Of a stretch of DNA of 28,683 nt, positions 27,219 to 28,683 are shown piece by piece. Under the pieces are notes generated by a model. That model made no database searches. It was not told the origin of the DNA and saw only the letters and a program-made list of their open reading frames with translations. The translations under genes and the position numbers were made by a program. Source of the DNA: Chara braunii. Taxonomy: Eukaryota > Streptophyta > Charophyceae > Charales > Characeae. How positions within the stretch are numbered: the stretch's first letter is position 1; each line of letters begins with the position of its first letter. The stretch is from positions 936,053-964,735 of the forward strand of contig BFEA01000106.1 in the NCBI GenBank assembly GCA_003427395.1. Direction: 5' to 3'.

Positions 27219-27480
27219 GGAGGGGGGAGTGTTCCATAATTTCGCTCGATCATGGATTGAATCGTTGGGTTCATGGGTTGGTTGTGACGAGTTGGGTTGA
27301 CCGAGCTGAGACAGACAGGACAGGTTCGATGCATGGAGGGAAAGGTAAACGGAGTGACGGAGAGAGGGATACATGAGTTGAGGGGGGGGTTGTGATGAGT
27401 TGGGTTGACTGAGCTGAGACAGACAGGACAGGTTCGATGCAGGTGTGATGAGTTCATGGGGCTGTCACCGATTCATCAGG
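26680..27480. repeat. Second GGGTTG-rich degenerate field with embedded duplications
   Basis: Same word set as 23117-24740. It includes a near-perfect direct duplication of about 88 bp (about 26959-27038 and 27047-27127), with GGTTGAACTTGGGTTT, TTTAGGGTCAATTTGTTGGG and GACATCAAGGGAGGGCTGGG. It also has a 33-base G-run at 27185-27217 and a second duplication (about 27283-27325 and 27390-27440) with GAGTTGGGTTGACYGAGCTG and GACAGACAGGACAGGTTCGA. Confidence 0.85.
26792..26839. mobile_element. Bare poly-T insert flanked by 16-bp direct repeats
   Basis: TGGGTTGATCAGCTCA on the left and TGGGTTGATCAGTTCA on the right bracket about 14 T plus ATT. One mismatch separates the repeats. The surrounding field is rich in GGGTTGAT, but the GATCAGYTCA part is specific, so this again looks like a target duplication around an A-tail on the minus strand. 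Confidence 0.5.
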
Positions 27481-27646
27481 AGATTGAACCCTTGACAATC
27501 TCCAGAGTCCTAGTTTTTTTGTTTTTTTTTTCCGAAAAAAAAGCTCTGCAGATTCTCTATTGGTCGGAGCAACGCCTGCTGGAAAACCGTGTCCAGCGTC
27601 CCATGTAACAATCTGCAGAATCTTAACACCACCAGTGCATTGAGTC

Positions 27647-27756
27647 CTACCGTCTTTCCCCGAACGTAATGCATCCTGATCATGAGTGTACACAGGCTAT
27701 ATTTCTGGTCTTATACAGTCGTAACGAGGCTGCATTGTGTTCGGCGGAAGACGGCA
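27647..27756. mobile_element. 110-bp palindromic MITE family, copy D (diverged centre)
   Basis: Starts CTACCGTCTTTCCCCGAACG followed by TAATGCATCCTGATCATGAG. It ends GAGGCTGCATTGTGTTCGGC followed by GGAAGACGGCAAG. The ends pair well (CCGTCTTYCCCCGAA / TTCGGCGGAAGACGG); the middle is largely substituted. Confidence 0.65.
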
Positions 27757-28630
27757 AGCGAGATGAAATCTATGTGGCAAATGGATGATAAGGCAGGTGA
27801 CTGCACACATGGACGCAGAAGGACAAACAGATGCTCAGAAATATGGGGGAGGGAAGAAAGAGGGGGTAAACAGAGGGGATGAGGTGAGGTGAAAACACAC
27901 CGATGGAAGCGTAGTTGGAATGTCTTCCTGCTGATTATTTCAAGTACTTCCTGGTCGTATAAGCAAGCACCTCCACACAGTGCCAAATAGTTGGTGTTTC
28001 CTTGGTGTTTCCTTGTTTGGAGTGTCGGCAGCACTATTAGGGGGGAGAGCTCTGTTGCAATGTATGCATATCCTATGGGTGTGATGACGGACGTTTGTCG
28101 GAGTGACTTAGCAGCTCAGCACGTGGTGGACACCAAGAGTCTGCGGGATTTGACTTGTCATGTGAATAGGTGATGGATTGCTTTGGACTGTGTTGAATAA
28201 GTGTGGATTGCCTTGTGAGCTGCTCCTGCTGCTGTGCTGCCTACGAACAACCTGCGTGCCACGTCTGTCTTGCAGGTTGGTCGTTTGCCGCATCGTTCGG
28301 TTCCCTTATCGGTGTTGCTATGGGCCTCGCATTGTTGCACTGCTGCCCATCCGGCATCCACGTGCCTTTCCGTGCACTGCACTTGTATGCCGTGTAGTCC
28401 AGCTGCTGTGGCAGCACTGCCTCGTGTGTCGCTGTGTGGTTGCCTTGCTGCCCGTCCACTTGTGCTGTCGTGTTGAAGAGGCGTCAATCCTCCTCTCAGA
28501 CAAATCGAGCTAAGTAAACTGACTAGAATGTGAATGTGATTCCCCAGTATTATGGGCGAGCATGGATTTTATTTCTTTGAAAGTGCTATACGTGGACCTT
28601 TTCAGATAGGGAGATCTTGCACATACACAC

Positions 28631-28636
<6 letters not shown>
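27757..28636. other. Right-hand stretch with no assigned gene
   Basis: Several open frames of 60-110 codons exist on both strands. One candidate after a TTGCAG acceptor at about 28275 reads GWSFAASFGSLIGVAMGLAL, a possible membrane helix, but it has no confirmed partner exon and high Cys/Trp content in neighbouring frames. I do not call a gene here. Confidence 0.4.

Positions 28637-28683
<47 letters not shown>
28637..28683. repeat. (AG)n microsatellite at the window edge
   Basis: AG units run to the last base, preceded by an ACATACACAC stretch. The tract probably continues beyond the window. Confidence 0.95.

Noticed and set aside
28203-28513. Overlapping Cys-rich frames of 64-111 codons at the right edge.
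   Set aside because: All six frames are similarly open and rich in Cys, His and Ala from CTGCTG-type composition; no motif or splice support.
1-28683. CRISPR array or prokaryotic operon.
   Set aside because: The tandem repeats have no unique spacers of constant length, and there are no cas genes or Shine-Dalgarno-led gene clusters. The spliced gene and U6 sequences are eukaryotic.

Overview
This is a repeat-dense eukaryotic nuclear window. It has no operons, bacterial-type genes, rRNA, intact tRNA or CRISPR array. The only gene I can name with confidence is the 3' end of a plus-strand MATE-family (multidrug and toxic compound extrusion) transporter. It is built from four exons: 3547-3656, 10992-11125, 15723-15822 and 18511-18650. 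Every junction is GT/AG and every phase agrees (1, 0, 1). Joined, the exons give about 160 residues from the loop before TM9 to a stop codon, so the upstream half of the gene should lie to the left of the window. The introns are very long: about 7.3, 4.6 and 2.7 kb. Long introns full of repeats, a plant-type U6 snRNA sequence, decayed LINEs and a plant-like MATE suggest a large streptophyte genome. A charophyte alga such as Chara is my best guess, by inference and not proof.

Layout. 1-3546 is presumed upstream intron: a GC-rich TGCGC patch, a U6 fragment and one copy of a dispersed repeat (about 2380-3080). 3657-10991 (intron) holds a purine minisatellite (4580-5600), a minus-strand LINE remnant (about 6720-8000) carrying two A-tailed U6-like inserts, a second copy of the dispersed repeat (about 8170-9215) and a TGTGGTAC-rich repeat field (9690-10080). 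11126-15722 (intron) holds two bare poly-T inserts flanked by direct repeats, a plus-strand LINE reverse-transcriptase remnant (about 12960-14570), a 95-base assembly gap inside an (AG)n tract, and a foldback MITE candidate. 15823-18510 (intron) holds a near-full-length U6 pseudogene, a 30-bp tandem repeat and two copies of a 110-bp palindromic MITE-like family.

Downstream of the MATE stop (18650) there is little secure coding sequence. There are possible exons of an unidentified gene at 20498-20633, 20750-20842 and 20999-21172, and an unidentified 105-codon minus-strand frame at 22298-22615. The rest is a terminally inverted element with an internal duplication (21621-22259), a textbook 111-bp palindromic MITE (23006-23116), long GGGTTG-rich degenerate satellite fields (23117-24740, 26680-27480), and poly-C and poly-G runs.

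The most interesting observations are the unnamed 110-bp foldback family (four copies plus a half-site), the repeated pattern of poly-T tracts bracketed by 10-18 bp direct repeats, and the three U6-derived sequences. All look like traces of retrotransposition and MITE activity. I found no sign of a novel multi-gene system.
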